Below are positions 36,301-45,350 of a DNA stretch of 64,000 nucleotides, in pieces (position 1 is the stretch's first letter; every line of letters starts with the position of its first letter). Both the position numbers and the translations under genes were made by a program. The stretch covers positions 62,001-126,000 of the forward strand of contig JAJECE010000050.1 in assembly GCA_022822185.1 (NCBI GenBank), read 5' to 3'. The notes under the pieces are model-generated. The model saw nothing but the letters and a program-made list of their open reading frames with translations, was not told where the DNA came from and made no database searches. Source of the stretch: Rhodothermales bacterium (GTDB lineage: Bacteria > Bacteroidota > Rhodothermia > Rhodothermales > Bin80).

Positions 36301-36504
36301 TCCATATCTCACGATTCACATGTCCGTCTTGCTGTTTTTGATGTGACCGGACGGAAGGTGTCGGATTTAACGGACCGGGTTTATGCGCCTGGGATACACA
36401 GATTACAATGGAATGCCAATGCTTATTCCAGTGGCATATACATCTACCGGATGGAGTTGGACGGCAGTATGGTTCACACGCGCAGAATGACCCTTCAGAA
36501 GTAA
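33316..36504 (+). CDS. Large exported Asp-box (BNR/sortilin-type) propeller with T9SS-like C-terminal domain
   Basis: 1062 residues with an N-terminal signal anchor (MRFKFAAIAGFVVLLLTLTA). I count about eleven Asp-box motifs of the S-x-D-x-G-x-x-W type (for example KTTDGGENW, KSSDKGETW, RSTDGGSSW, RTTDGGGRW, ETKDYGQTW), which mark sialidase/VPS10-like propellers, with an inserted jelly-roll-like domain around 375-610. The last about 80 residues are a sorting domain (SLSQNYPNPFNASTNIEF ... GRKVSDL). It is probably secreted or surface-attached; the ligand or substrate is unknown. Confidence 0.88.
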   Translation: MRFKFAAIAGFVVLLLTLTATLLQKGEISESDSSETLHHEDTSPSKGDPDRFFKYHRDIRTPIDGTEEYSAGYQIREFQKALAMAKTPGIKLDWSERGPGNVGGRTRALLVDPEDPNMHTWYAGSVSGGLWKTTDGGENWVSLTDHLPNLSVSALAMVESNPNIIYMGTGESMAQAGSVAGYGIFKSSDKGETWTQLASTADRDQFRYVNRLAVDPSNPDVVLAATNYGIFRSTDGGSSWEQTSQERVVQDLRAQPDNFNRQIASARQSGEILVSDDAGQTWEFAWINHIDEMRRTELAYSPSHPNIAYASVDGAVEAQLYRSDDGGLNWWPTSETTDWSGWMGGQGWFDNSIAVHPYDPNIVFVGGIELFRLVLSGEKIPGDPLPGRLNDGGTDSWLEFRNIDGEAFDGRAYSGRFRSLDTEEEDFTNIEIRFGQGSQKAHRFWVSKTAGRYGNGGPEVPFFRYMFADYVDIPFQVWDVDNNRQLMVSFRDQAEDGKFNLIEYYRSEDLETRDLQSYEFIFIHKYDYSDAAPDSRIAQNGGVDKGMVYGLLPVLASGAAWTPDHLPNQTVTLEFIYNSYSYVRSLDEEIDPRRTVHVDHHGIYPLPINEAENKFWILNVNDGGVAVSKDNGKTFRETDRAHSGYNTSQVYGVAKAPGISDYVTGLQDNGSWRSGAAPTSGSGWKFLHSGDGIETVWHPRDSRKILITAQRDLVARTTDGGGRWDRTSPFDAINGIFLTSIDNSDRAPDDVYLVKAEGVMVSRDFGLTWNLTAIEDSWNSWDGCKVRVSLSRSNVVWAGCGLYPYRMLHVSRDRGQSFNQAALPTMDNAPWGEISGLATHPLEDGTAYALFSLPSQPKILETKDYGQTWTDLSGFSPSGTSMNGFPNVAVYDLIIMPHAPHVFWAGTEIGLFVSNNHGAQWNYADNGLPAASVWRMKIRDDELIVGTHGRGVWTLPLSEIDIYTSTEELASELPSEFSLSQNYPNPFNASTNIEFSISHDSHVRLAVFDVTGRKVSDLTDRVYAPGIHRLQWNANAYSSGIYIYRMELDGSMVHTRRMTLQK

Positions 36505-36742
36505 TTCATGGGCGGAGACTGCGTGTAGAGTGAGGATGCCCAATCGGGAGGGAGTCTGGTGGCGGGGATAGTGTTTGTACACGACTTGCAGGTGAGGATC
36601 CTGATGACCATATCGGATCTATTCAATAATCTATGATTACTTCGCACTTGATTGTCCAAAAGTAAGTGACACCGAGCAGCAAGACCGACTGTGGCAATGT
36701 ATTTGTACGTTCATGGACTTTGCTGCGAAAATTGACCGTTGA

Positions 36743-38419
36743 CTACGGCATAGAGGTGCAAGACCGTGAATCGTGATCGTGTTGTAATCCAGATGTTACG
36801 CCGCTCTGGTATGAGACTTTTTCAAATACCACCTTTCGATTGCGCGTGCTGTTCGCCTCAAAATGTGTGATGGTTTGATGGTCAGGATTGGCAAAAAATC
36901 GGATTACCGGCATGAACCATGAATTACTGGTGAAGACATGTTCAAGTGTACTTGAAAACTCAAAGCTCCTGCCCCGAGGACCGGTTGCAATCAGTTGATC
37001 ATCCTGAATATGCATCCGGTAGGACACGCCGAGTTCCCTGCTGTGATAGCATCCTTCAATTGGGGCAAGGTTCAGTTCTTGGGGTAATGGGACACGCTTG
37101 GCCGCAAGCTCACCTGTGAAGGCTTGCACAATCTGATCCAGTGTGTCACGTGAGAAAGCGACCGTCAAATTGAGTGCTGGAACGTACAGAGAATCTGTCC
37201 CGATTGACTGGACCGGCACGCCCGGAGTCGGAGGCAGGTAAGCGAAAAGTGATGGACCATTCACGGAAAGTCGTAAAATGTGCGCTTCACCAAAGTCATA
37301 GATTCCCTCATAATCACTTGGCATCTGATCAAAATTCAAGGGAACTGGAGGCATTTCCGGTGGCCCCATGAACGCTCCCAGATAATGTTCTGCGACACGT
37401 TCGGCCATCATGGTGGCATTCAGAGATGCATGGTTGCCGAGTATAATGACCGTGAACTCATGATCGGGAATCCGCAGAATGACCGTCCGAAAACCAGCCC
37501 ATCCGCCCGAATGGGAATGTGTCTTCAATCCTCGGTATACCCCTCTGACCAGTCCAAAGCCATAGGGAATGACCGTACTATCGCCGAGATGGCCCTGTAA
37601 ATTCATCATCGCATGCACCGCAGGAGTCCCCAGACTCGGTTCCTCAAAGTTTCGGACCCATTTGAGCAGGTCGTCGGTTGTTGCATGCAGTGAACTGGAT
37701 CCAGTGGCCATCAGACCGTTCCCGACACGATGAAAACGCCCCGTCTGCAGGCGGTAGCTGGTTACGCGTCCAGATACAATCTCTTCATGATCATCCTGAA
37801 AAAATGTATGGGTCATGCCGAGCGGGGAAAAGATTCTGTCCTCCATGAATGATCGGAAAGACTGCCCGCTGACACGCTCAATAATCAGGGCTAGAAGCGT
37901 ATATCCTGTATTTGAATAACTGAATTTTGTCCCTGGGACAAAATTCAGGGTTTGCTGGTGCATCACAAAGGAGCGGATTTCCTCCATAGAGATCATATCC
38001 TCCATCTCACGCCCGGATAGGCCGAGCATGCCCGGCCAGTCTCTAAGCCCACTGGTATGATAGATCAGGTTTTGGACTGTAATTGTGCGGCCAAAATCCG
38101 GCAGTTCCGGCAGATAGGTCCGCACATCTTCATCCAGTGCAATCTTTCCTTCGTCAATCAGCATTGCAATTGCGAATGCACAGAATTGTTTGGACACCGA
38201 GGCAACATCAAAGACACTGGCGGAGGTAACAGGAACATTGTGTTCCAGATTGGCCATCCCATACCCCTTATGATGAATGACTTCTCCCCGGTACAGCACG
38301 GCAACCATGGCACCGGGGCTTTTACTGGAGTCCCAGGGGCGGAAGATTCTGTCTACCTGTCCATAGACCGGGACCGTCATTACTGTGATCAACCATAGAA
38401 GGAGGAGCCGGTACATCAT
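36743..38419 (-). CDS. Exported beta-lactamase-family serine hydrolase
   Basis: 558 residues with a signal peptide (to VYG at about 20) and a class C beta-lactamase/penicillin-binding-like domain (PF00144): SxxK at S74-K77 (SVSK) and the YxN motif at Y168-N170 (YSN). The HTSGLRD segment is typical. The C-terminal about 190 residues form an extra beta-rich lipocalin-like domain. It may hydrolyse D-amino-acid peptides or esters. It directly follows a shorter paralogue, with the stop and start codons sharing a base. Substrate cannot be read. Confidence 0.88.
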   Translation of the reverse strand: MMYRLLLLWLITVMTVPVYGQVDRIFRPWDSSKSPGAMVAVLYRGEVIHHKGYGMANLEHNVPVTSASVFDVASVSKQFCAFAIAMLIDEGKIALDEDVRTYLPELPDFGRTITVQNLIYHTSGLRDWPGMLGLSGREMEDMISMEEIRSFVMHQQTLNFVPGTKFSYSNTGYTLLALIIERVSGQSFRSFMEDRIFSPLGMTHTFFQDDHEEIVSGRVTSYRLQTGRFHRVGNGLMATGSSSLHATTDDLLKWVRNFEEPSLGTPAVHAMMNLQGHLGDSTVIPYGFGLVRGVYRGLKTHSHSGGWAGFRTVILRIPDHEFTVIILGNHASLNATMMAERVAEHYLGAFMGPPEMPPVPLNFDQMPSDYEGIYDFGEAHILRLSVNGPSLFAYLPPTPGVPVQSIGTDSLYVPALNLTVAFSRDTLDQIVQAFTGELAAKRVPLPQELNLAPIEGCYHSRELGVSYRMHIQDDQLIATGPRGRSFEFSSTLEHVFTSNSWFMPVIRFFANPDHQTITHFEANSTRNRKVVFEKVSYQSGVTSGLQHDHDSRSCTSMP

Positions 38420-39738
38420 TACTTTATCTTCTCAAACCAGACATTCTGCGAACGTCCGGAACTGATATGAACTCCGGTCAGGCGGTCATCTTCCCGTTTG
38501 AACTCAAAGGAATTCATGTACCATGTATCACTGGAAAAGGAGTCCCGTCCTGTTCGGGATAGTGTCGCCAATTCACCTCGTCGGGAACGCACACGAAGGG
38601 TATCCGACCTGATGGAGATATAAATTGTGCTTCCGAGTTCCCTGCTGTGATAGGTCCCCTCGTACGCGCCCAGATTTTTTTCTTCAATGAAGAAAGCGGC
38701 GATCTTCTGTGCCATATTTGACGGATTAAATTCCTCCAGATTGCCAAGCACGGCAATACCTAGGTCATATTCAGGAAATCGTCCTGCCCAGGTGCGGTAT
38801 CCCCGGTGTGAGCCGCTATGACCAATGGACCGTGTCCCCCGAAACCATCCATGACTGATCCCGAATGCATAGGTGAGCGTGTCCCCATCGGAGAGAATTC
38901 CGCGGGAATGGACTAGATCACGCGTCTCAACGCCGCCGACATCGCCCCGCTTCAGTGCAATGAGCCATCGCCCCAGATCCAGCGCTGTCGTATAGAGCCC
39001 GCTGGCACCGACACTGGAATAATTCACACGCTGCGCTTTATATCCATCGGAGGCAGTGATATATCCGGAGGCGACATTTTCAATCATCTGCCCCCGTTCT
39101 GAACGAAACTGTGAACGGGTCATTCCAAGCGGACGGAAGAGATTCTCGTGCATCCAGTCACGGAAGGACTGTCCGCTTACGCGTGTGATGATTTCTGCTA
39201 TCAGCGTATAGCCGGAGTTGCTATACATATATCGTTCTCCGGGATCAAAATTCAGATCCTTTTGCTGATAAATGAGTCGCAAAATATCATCTTTGGTGAT
39301 TACATCGTCCATTCGGTATCCCGCCAATGCCAGGAGGCTGAACTCGTCGCGCAGTCCGCTGGTGTGATGCACTAAATGCCGAATGGTCATCGGATACTGA
39401 AAGTTTGGAAGTTCCGGTATGTAGTCGGTGACCGGGTCATCCAGTGAAATCTTTCCCTGATTCGCAAGGAGTGCAATTCCGTAAGCGGTGAACTGCTTTG
39501 ACACGCTTGCGGCCATGAAGACGGTATTGGGGGTAACCGGGATATCATGCTCTAGGTCAGCAATCCCATATCCCTTGGCAAATTGGACGCTATCGCCGCG
39601 CACAATGGCAACGGCGGCACCGGGCGTATCTATCTGATCCATCAAAGCGAACAGGGAATCCATGTGCGCCTCCAGTGACTGACCGAATGTGGGCCAGGCG
39701 AACATAAGCAGGCATGGAGTTAAAATCTTGCGTAACAT
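38419..39738 (-). CDS. Exported beta-lactamase-family serine hydrolase (paralogue)
   Basis: 439 residues: signal peptide (to FGQ at about 20), SxxK at S78-K81 (SVSK), YSN in RYMYSNSGYTL, HHTSGLRDEF, and HSGSHRGYR in the third active-site position. A shortened C-terminal beta domain (YEGTYHSRELGSTIYI) is shared with the downstream paralogue. The two genes are a tandem duplication and share one base (TAATG), so they are co-translated. Likely periplasmic or lipid-facing peptidase/esterase. Confidence 0.9.
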   Translation of the reverse strand: MLRKILTPCLLMFAWPTFGQSLEAHMDSLFALMDQIDTPGAAVAIVRGDSVQFAKGYGIADLEHDIPVTPNTVFMAASVSKQFTAYGIALLANQGKISLDDPVTDYIPELPNFQYPMTIRHLVHHTSGLRDEFSLLALAGYRMDDVITKDDILRLIYQQKDLNFDPGERYMYSNSGYTLIAEIITRVSGQSFRDWMHENLFRPLGMTRSQFRSERGQMIENVASGYITASDGYKAQRVNYSSVGASGLYTTALDLGRWLIALKRGDVGGVETRDLVHSRGILSDGDTLTYAFGISHGWFRGTRSIGHSGSHRGYRTWAGRFPEYDLGIAVLGNLEEFNPSNMAQKIAAFFIEEKNLGAYEGTYHSRELGSTIYISIRSDTLRVRSRRGELATLSRTGRDSFSSDTWYMNSFEFKREDDRLTGVHISSGRSQNVWFEKIK

Positions 39739-39927
39739 GGGAATGCAAAAATCACAATTTAATCATTGATAGTGAAGTTTCAAAGTTCAGTATCTGGAGA
39801 CGGCCCCAAGCGATGAGCACAGTGAGCAAGAACGATGCTACAGGGGTACGTTTGGTATACATGCCAAAAATATGTATTTTCGGATCATACAACTCTTTTC
39901 TTAACATGGACAAATCAATCGCTTATC

Positions 39928-41928
39928 ATGCCAACAGTTGACAGCATTCTCGTTAACATAGCCGCCGAGAAGCTCATTCTTCCGGAATTTCAACGCGGAT
40001 ATGTTTGGAAGCGGAGGCAAGTACGAGATTTCTTTGACTCACTGTACCGGAAACATCCAGTAGGAAGTCTTCTCACATGGACCACTAAACGAGATGACGT
40101 TCATGTAGATCTATTATTGGATGGGCAGCAGAGAGTAACTTCGCTCTATGGTGTGATTAAAGGCAGTCCCCCTAATTTCTTCTCTGGAGACGAAAAGGCA
40201 TTCAAAGGCCTCTATTTCCACGCTATAGAAGAAAGGTTTGAATTTTATCAACCAATCAAAATGAAAGGTGATCCATTCTGGTTTGACGTGACAAAGGTCA
40301 TGAAAGCAGGACCTGGTGGGATAGAAAACATCATACTTGAACAATGCGCAACTAATTTTGACTCGCCCGAAACTACTTCACAGTTGAAATTGCAGATTAA
40401 AATTGGACACCGCCTAAACCGTTTGCTTGATTTACGAGAAAAGGATTTCCATATTGACGAAGTTATAGCCAAGGAAGGTGAATCTGATGAAGTCGTTGAT
40501 ATTTTTAACCGCTTGAATAGTGCAGGCACCCGATTATCAACGGGTGATTTGGCACTGGCGAAAATTTCTGCAAAATGGCCGAACGCAAGAGAAGCAATGC
40601 GCAAAAATGTCAGAAAATGGAAAAAACAGGGCTTCTACTTCACACTGGATTGGCTTTTGAGATGTGTCAATGCGGCCGTACATGGAGAGGCAGCTTTCCG
40701 ACACTTGCACACCACCCCACGAGATACATTCGAAAATGGACTTAAAAAGACTGTTGTGCATGTGGATGAGGCACTGAACCAGATTGCAGTTAAGCTGGGA
40801 CTAGATCACGACCGAGTACTGTTTGCCAAATATGCGATTCCCGTTATCGTTCGGCATTTGGAATTGCACGAAGCTAAATTCCTGGACCAGAAAGAGTGGA
40901 ACTTGCTGCTCTACTGGTACTTGAGGGCGGGAATGCATGGACGCTTTTCCGGGAGTACCGAAACAAAAATCAAGCGAACTTTGGAAAAGATTGACGGCAC
41001 ACCAAAAGGGATAGAACGGCTGCTTGCAGAGATTGGGACGACCTGGGGGCGTCCTCAAATTATTCCCGCTGACTTTGACTCCTGGTCAATCGGGGCCTAC
41101 TCCTATCCGATACTCTACTGGATGACGAGAATGGGCGGGGCCAGAGATTTTTGTACCGGAATTCAACTTAAGACCGGGCTACTGGGGAAGGGGGCAAAAT
41201 TGCAGGTTCATCATATCTTCCCCAAAGCGGTACTTTATAAAGCAGGATACCCGCGGCCCCAAGTGAATGCAGTTGGAAACTTCTGCTTCCTTACCGCGAA
41301 TTGCAATCAATGGATCAGCGCTGCTGCACCGGCCGAACCCTCCAGATTTGTGAAAGGGAGTCATGATGATGACCTTCGCCGCATGGGTACAGAAGGATAC
41401 TTCCCCTGGGTTCAAGAGCATCACCCGGAAGTACTGGAATCTCAGTGGATTCCGATGGATGCGGAGTTGTGGAAGGTTGAGAATTACCCTGATTTTCTAG
41501 AGGCGCGACGTCAACTGCTGGCAGACGCTGCAAACAGGTATTTAACGGAACTCAGTCCTGAACATTCCCAAAATAAAGATACTGCCTATGGGCAACGCAG
41601 TGGAATTGCACCGTCCAAACCTGATTCCCATATTTCCAGTGTCGACGAAGAGGAGGAATTGAAAAATCTTCAAACATGGATGGCATCCCACGGACTGCCG
41701 GCCGGTGAATTCGGCTATGACTTGGCGGGCGAGTCTGAAACTGGTAATCGTGTAATCATCGACTTGGCCTGGCCGAATGGGATTCAAGAGGGGCAGGGAC
41801 GGCCTGTGGCACTGCTTCTGAATGAGCCCGCTGAAACCTATCAGATCGTCAACCAGACCGGCTATGACTGTTACATTGATGTTGGCACCTTTAAGCAGTA
41901 CGTGAGAGACACAATCATTGGAGAATGA
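39928..41928 (+). CDS. DUF262-HNH (GmrSD-like) nuclease protein, intact
   Basis: I choose MPTVDSILVNIAAEKLILPEF (39928), which begins exactly where DUF262 proteins begin; this gives 666 residues. The N-terminal DUF262 domain (ParB/Srx fold NTPase) has FQRGYVWKRRQVRDFFDSL and DGQQR at 65-69. A middle helical part follows, and then an HNH module (VHHIFPK from 427, then NAVGNFCFLTANCNQ). The last about 100 residues carry an extra domain (PNGIQEGQGRPVALLLNE). Such fused GmrSD-like proteins restrict modified phage DNA or act as stand-alone defence nucleases. It has no methylase neighbour. Confidence 0.87.
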   Translation: MPTVDSILVNIAAEKLILPEFQRGYVWKRRQVRDFFDSLYRKHPVGSLLTWTTKRDDVHVDLLLDGQQRVTSLYGVIKGSPPNFFSGDEKAFKGLYFHAIEERFEFYQPIKMKGDPFWFDVTKVMKAGPGGIENIILEQCATNFDSPETTSQLKLQIKIGHRLNRLLDLREKDFHIDEVIAKEGESDEVVDIFNRLNSAGTRLSTGDLALAKISAKWPNAREAMRKNVRKWKKQGFYFTLDWLLRCVNAAVHGEAAFRHLHTTPRDTFENGLKKTVVHVDEALNQIAVKLGLDHDRVLFAKYAIPVIVRHLELHEAKFLDQKEWNLLLYWYLRAGMHGRFSGSTETKIKRTLEKIDGTPKGIERLLAEIGTTWGRPQIIPADFDSWSIGAYSYPILYWMTRMGGARDFCTGIQLKTGLLGKGAKLQVHHIFPKAVLYKAGYPRPQVNAVGNFCFLTANCNQWISAAAPAEPSRFVKGSHDDDLRRMGTEGYFPWVQEHHPEVLESQWIPMDAELWKVENYPDFLEARRQLLADAANRYLTELSPEHSQNKDTAYGQRSGIAPSKPDSHISSVDEEEELKNLQTWMASHGLPAGEFGYDLAGESETGNRVIIDLAWPNGIQEGQGRPVALLLNEPAETYQIVNQTGYDCYIDVGTFKQYVRDTIIGE

Positions 41929-42392
41929 GTTTCTGCCTGATCCGGGGATTGCAATCCATGAACCCCTGCTCCCGAATTGATACGCAACGCAAAACCGGGA
42001 TCATCAAATACAGATACTGAAACTGCACAGTGTAAAATGTTGGATCAGTATTTCACTGCAACTGTAATGGGGCGGTATTCCCCTCCCCTATTTGGTGTCT
42101 GTACGAATATAAGCCCAAATAAAATGCATGGACTGACAGGAAAATTCATCAGGGAATGATGGAGTGCACTGGTTAACGCATTTTGAATTTGCCGAGTCGG
42201 ATTGGGCCTGCCGGGTTGTCTGCTAAATTCTAAGTCGTGTCGGGTTTATATTATGAGAACGGAAACCAACAGAAATGCCGGGTTCCTAGAAACCATTTTT
42301 CGCTCTTCAGCCGAAAACCCTGAATTCTTGCAGTTACGTGAGAAAGTGCTATTATTCAGGTGGACATGCAAACGATCACTTAGTTCAATATC
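41929..42392. other. Gene-free interval
   Basis: About 460 bases with no ORF of note and no strong hairpin. The base composition is like that of the neighbouring intergenic DNA. It separates the DUF262-HNH gene from the deacetylase gene and presumably holds the latter's promoter. Confidence 0.5.
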
Positions 42393-43313
42393 ATGAAAAC
42401 TCAAGATTCAGCCCGCTGGGTGTTTATCTGTCTATTCCTGATTGGAATTATCCTTCCTACCTGTGTAGAGGCACAAGAACAGAAGCCCCTCCGGATTATT
42501 GCCTTCGGAGGACATCCAGATGACTGCGAGGTACGCGCGGCCGGCGTTGCTTCCATGTGGGCCGCAATGGGACACAAAGTGAAATTCGTCTCCGTCACGA
42601 ATGGAGATATCGGACATTACGCAATGGCAGGCGGCCCACTTGCCCTTACACGAAAGGCCGAGATTGAAGACTGCCGGGACATCCTGGGGATAGAAGAGAC
42701 CGTCATGCTTGATAACCATGACGGAGAACTCATGCCTACGCTGGAGAACCGCAAGATTATTGCTCGACTGATTCGGGACTGGCAAGCCGATATCGTCCTG
42801 GGGCCGCGCTCAAATGATTATCACCCTGACCACCGGTATACGGCAATACTGGTTCAGGATGCCGCATTCATGGTAACCGTTCCCTTTTTTACACCTACGA
42901 CTCCGCGTGTAGAAAAAAATCCGGTATTCCTGTACTACTACGATCATTTTCAACGGCCCTATCCCTTTGAACCGGATATTGCCGTGGATATTGGTCCGGT
43001 CGGAGACCAGAAGTATGGTTGTATGGCTGCACTCAGGAGTCAGTTTTCCGACTGGAATGCATGGCTTGCCGGGTACCACGATCAGGTTCCTCAAGAAGAG
43101 GAGGCCCGCAAGGCCTGGATTCGGGAACGCTTTCAGGCCCGGGATGCACATGTGGCAGACACCTACAGAGATTTACTCATACAGTATTATGGAGAGGAAC
43201 GTGGACGGGCGATTGAATTTGCAGAAGCCTTTGAGATCTCGGAATACGGGAGTCAGCCAACATCAGAGCAACTGAGAGCACTATTCCCGTTTTTTGATGA
43301 ACGGCCAGAATAG
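42393..43313 (+). CDS. Exported PIG-L (LmbE-like) deacetylase
   Basis: 306 residues with a signal peptide (to EAQ at about 28) and the PIG-L zinc site: HPDD at 41-44 (AFGGHPDDCEVRAAG) and a second histidine motif HPDHR about 95 residues later. NGDIGHYAMAGGPLALTRKAEIEDC is typical of the family. These enzymes remove N-acetyl groups from GlcNAc-type or related substrates. The signal peptide puts it outside the cytoplasm. It precedes an SDR and a carbon-nitrogen hydrolase, perhaps a small catabolic set. Confidence 0.9.
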   Translation: MKTQDSARWVFICLFLIGIILPTCVEAQEQKPLRIIAFGGHPDDCEVRAAGVASMWAAMGHKVKFVSVTNGDIGHYAMAGGPLALTRKAEIEDCRDILGIEETVMLDNHDGELMPTLENRKIIARLIRDWQADIVLGPRSNDYHPDHRYTAILVQDAAFMVTVPFFTPTTPRVEKNPVFLYYYDHFQRPYPFEPDIAVDIGPVGDQKYGCMAALRSQFSDWNAWLAGYHDQVPQEEEARKAWIRERFQARDAHVADTYRDLLIQYYGEERGRAIEFAEAFEISEYGSQPTSEQLRALFPFFDERPE

Positions 43314-43466
43314 GAGGTGACTCAACAACAACCCCCGTTCATAGGATGCTTCCGGGGAGTACAGGATTAGCCAACCGCACTATCGCTGCGATCAGATGCC
43401 TCCACTGATCCACGATTGCACCTCAATTCAACGGTAATCCCATCAAAGTAAAATGCGGGAATTAGA

Positions 43467-44252
43467 TTGATCATGCAGTTACAGGGAAAAACATTTATCA
43501 TTACAGGATCTGCAGGAGGCATTGGACGCGCCATTGCCCATGCGTGTATTCAAGAGGGCGCACAGGTTCTTCTGGTAGACCGGAATGAAACTGGGCTGCA
43601 TGAGTCGCAGAGAATTTTAGGTGAGCACAGTAAGATCCATGTTGACGACCTACTGGATCCGGAATCTGCACCCCGTATTGTTAATTCAGCACTCAGTCAG
43701 TACGGAGCATTGGATGGGGTCGTGAATAATGCTGCACTCCTGACAAGATCAACAATTAAAACGACGACCCCCGATCTTTTTGACCGTGTCGTGAACGTCA
43801 ATGCAAAGGCCCCACTCCTATTGATTCAGGCTGGATTAGAGTACTTAACCCAACGTAAAGGAAGTATCGTAAATATCGGATCCATCAATGCACACTGCGG
43901 AGAAGAACCACTTCTGGCTTACAGCATGTCCAAGGGGGCATTAATGACCATGACCCGCAATCTTGGCAACAGTCTTCATATGCAATACGGTGTTCGAGTA
44001 AACCAGATTAATCCTGGATGGGTGCTGACCGAAAATGAATACCAGATCAAGATTAACGATGGACTGCCCGAGGATTGGCCAAATCGTATACCACATGATG
44101 TGGCCCCGTCTGGCGCACTGATTACACCTGAGACGATTGCCGCCGCCGCGGTTTATTGGCTGAGTGATCGTTCCCGTCCCATCAGTGGGACGGTAATTGA
44201 TATGGAACAGTATCCAGTTATCGGGCGATACCCGGTGAAGGAAGTCGCATAG
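43467..44252 (+). CDS. Short-chain dehydrogenase/reductase
   Basis: 261 residues with a classical SDR pattern: cofactor motif TGSAGGIG (13-20), NNAA (87-90), catalytic Ser139, Tyr152 and Lys156 (YSMSK), and the PGW motif after the active site. Asp38 after the second strand (LLVDRN) favours NAD(H). The substrate is probably a sugar or small alcohol. It lies between the deacetylase and hydrolase genes on the same strand, so a shared pathway is possible but not proved. Confidence 0.9.
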   Translation: MIMQLQGKTFIITGSAGGIGRAIAHACIQEGAQVLLVDRNETGLHESQRILGEHSKIHVDDLLDPESAPRIVNSALSQYGALDGVVNNAALLTRSTIKTTTPDLFDRVVNVNAKAPLLLIQAGLEYLTQRKGSIVNIGSINAHCGEEPLLAYSMSKGALMTMTRNLGNSLHMQYGVRVNQINPGWVLTENEYQIKINDGLPEDWPNRIPHDVAPSGALITPETIAAAAVYWLSDRSRPISGTVIDMEQYPVIGRYPVKEVA

Positions 44253-44344
44253 TATTGTGCTGCATCTTACAGATTCGGGATCGTCTTTGCTTTGGAGCCT
44301 GATTACATGAATTTTTGAGCTCAAATAGGTTTGGGAAATCTCAT

Positions 44345-45175
44345 ATGGAGACAGGATCGGATTCATTGAAGATTGCGCTGATCAGTGAGGTTTTCAGCGC
44401 AGAAGAGGCGCTGATTGCATGTCTGCAGGAAGCACATAAGCAAGGAGCAGATTTGGCCGTCCTGCCCGAATTGCCACTCAATGAATGGTCTCCAGCTACC
44501 AGACAGGCAAGAACTGAAGATGCCGAAACTCCAGGTGGCTGGCGGGAAACTGTGCAGCGTAATGCCGCCCGGAGAATAGGGATTGCCGTACTGGGAGGTG
44601 TGATCCGTGTCATGCATGATGGTCACCGCATAAACCTTGCAATGCTCATTGATGCACACGGAGATATCGTAGGCACATCAGAAAAACACGTTCTGCCTGA
44701 CGAAGAGGGATTCTGGGAATGTGACCACTATGAACCCACGGATAATCCTCCGCGCGTCATTGAATGTATGGGTACAAAGTTCGGGGTCCAGATTTGCTCG
44801 GATGCCAATCGGCCTACCGCGGCACAGCTGCTTGCAGCGCAGGGGGTACAGGTGATTCTGGCCCCGCGTGCAACCAGTCCATCTTCATGGAACCGATGGC
44901 ATCTGGCTTACCGGGCAATGGCACTTACCGCCTCCGCCTGGGTGATGTCCGTGGGCCGCCCCCGACCGGAGTTCGGTGTTGAGATGGGAGGTCCATCTCT
45001 GGTTGTGGATCCAATGGGAGAGGTGGTTTTGGAGACCATGGAGCGCATTTCGACTGTGGAGATTGATTGGCGTGCGGTCAAAGATGCCCGTCAATCGTAT
45101 CCCGGCTACCTTGCATGGCCGGCCAAGGCATATGTGGCGGGCTGGCAGGAAATTTTCAACAACCAACAAAAATGA
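44345..45175 (+). CDS. Carbon-nitrogen hydrolase (nitrilase superfamily)
   Basis: I choose METGSDSLKIALISEVF (44345), giving 276 residues; the track start is ten codons earlier. The catalytic triad is visible: Glu42 (VLPELPLNEW), Lys114 (SEKHVLPDEEG) and Cys151 (GVQICSDANRP). Nitrilase-fold enzymes cleave C-N bonds, mainly as amidases. The neighbours (SDR, PIG-L deacetylase) hint at breakdown of an N-acylated compound. The substrate is not identifiable. Confidence 0.9.
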   Translation: METGSDSLKIALISEVFSAEEALIACLQEAHKQGADLAVLPELPLNEWSPATRQARTEDAETPGGWRETVQRNAARRIGIAVLGGVIRVMHDGHRINLAMLIDAHGDIVGTSEKHVLPDEEGFWECDHYEPTDNPPRVIECMGTKFGVQICSDANRPTAAQLLAAQGVQVILAPRATSPSSWNRWHLAYRAMALTASAWVMSVGRPRPEFGVEMGGPSLVVDPMGEVVLETMERISTVEIDWRAVKDARQSYPGYLAWPAKAYVAGWQEIFNNQQK

Positions 45176-45350
45176 TGACGGACATGAACTGTCTAGCGTC
45201 AGCAAAACTTCCTGCGTTAAAATTTGTGCCGAAAAAGATTTGCTTTCATTGGTGAGCAGTAGCCGGCCTGGGAAGTGGATCCAGTGACTCTTTAGGTCCA
45301 TCGGCGGTCAGACTGAACAATGATTCTGTGCCCGGCGAATCGGATAGTCC

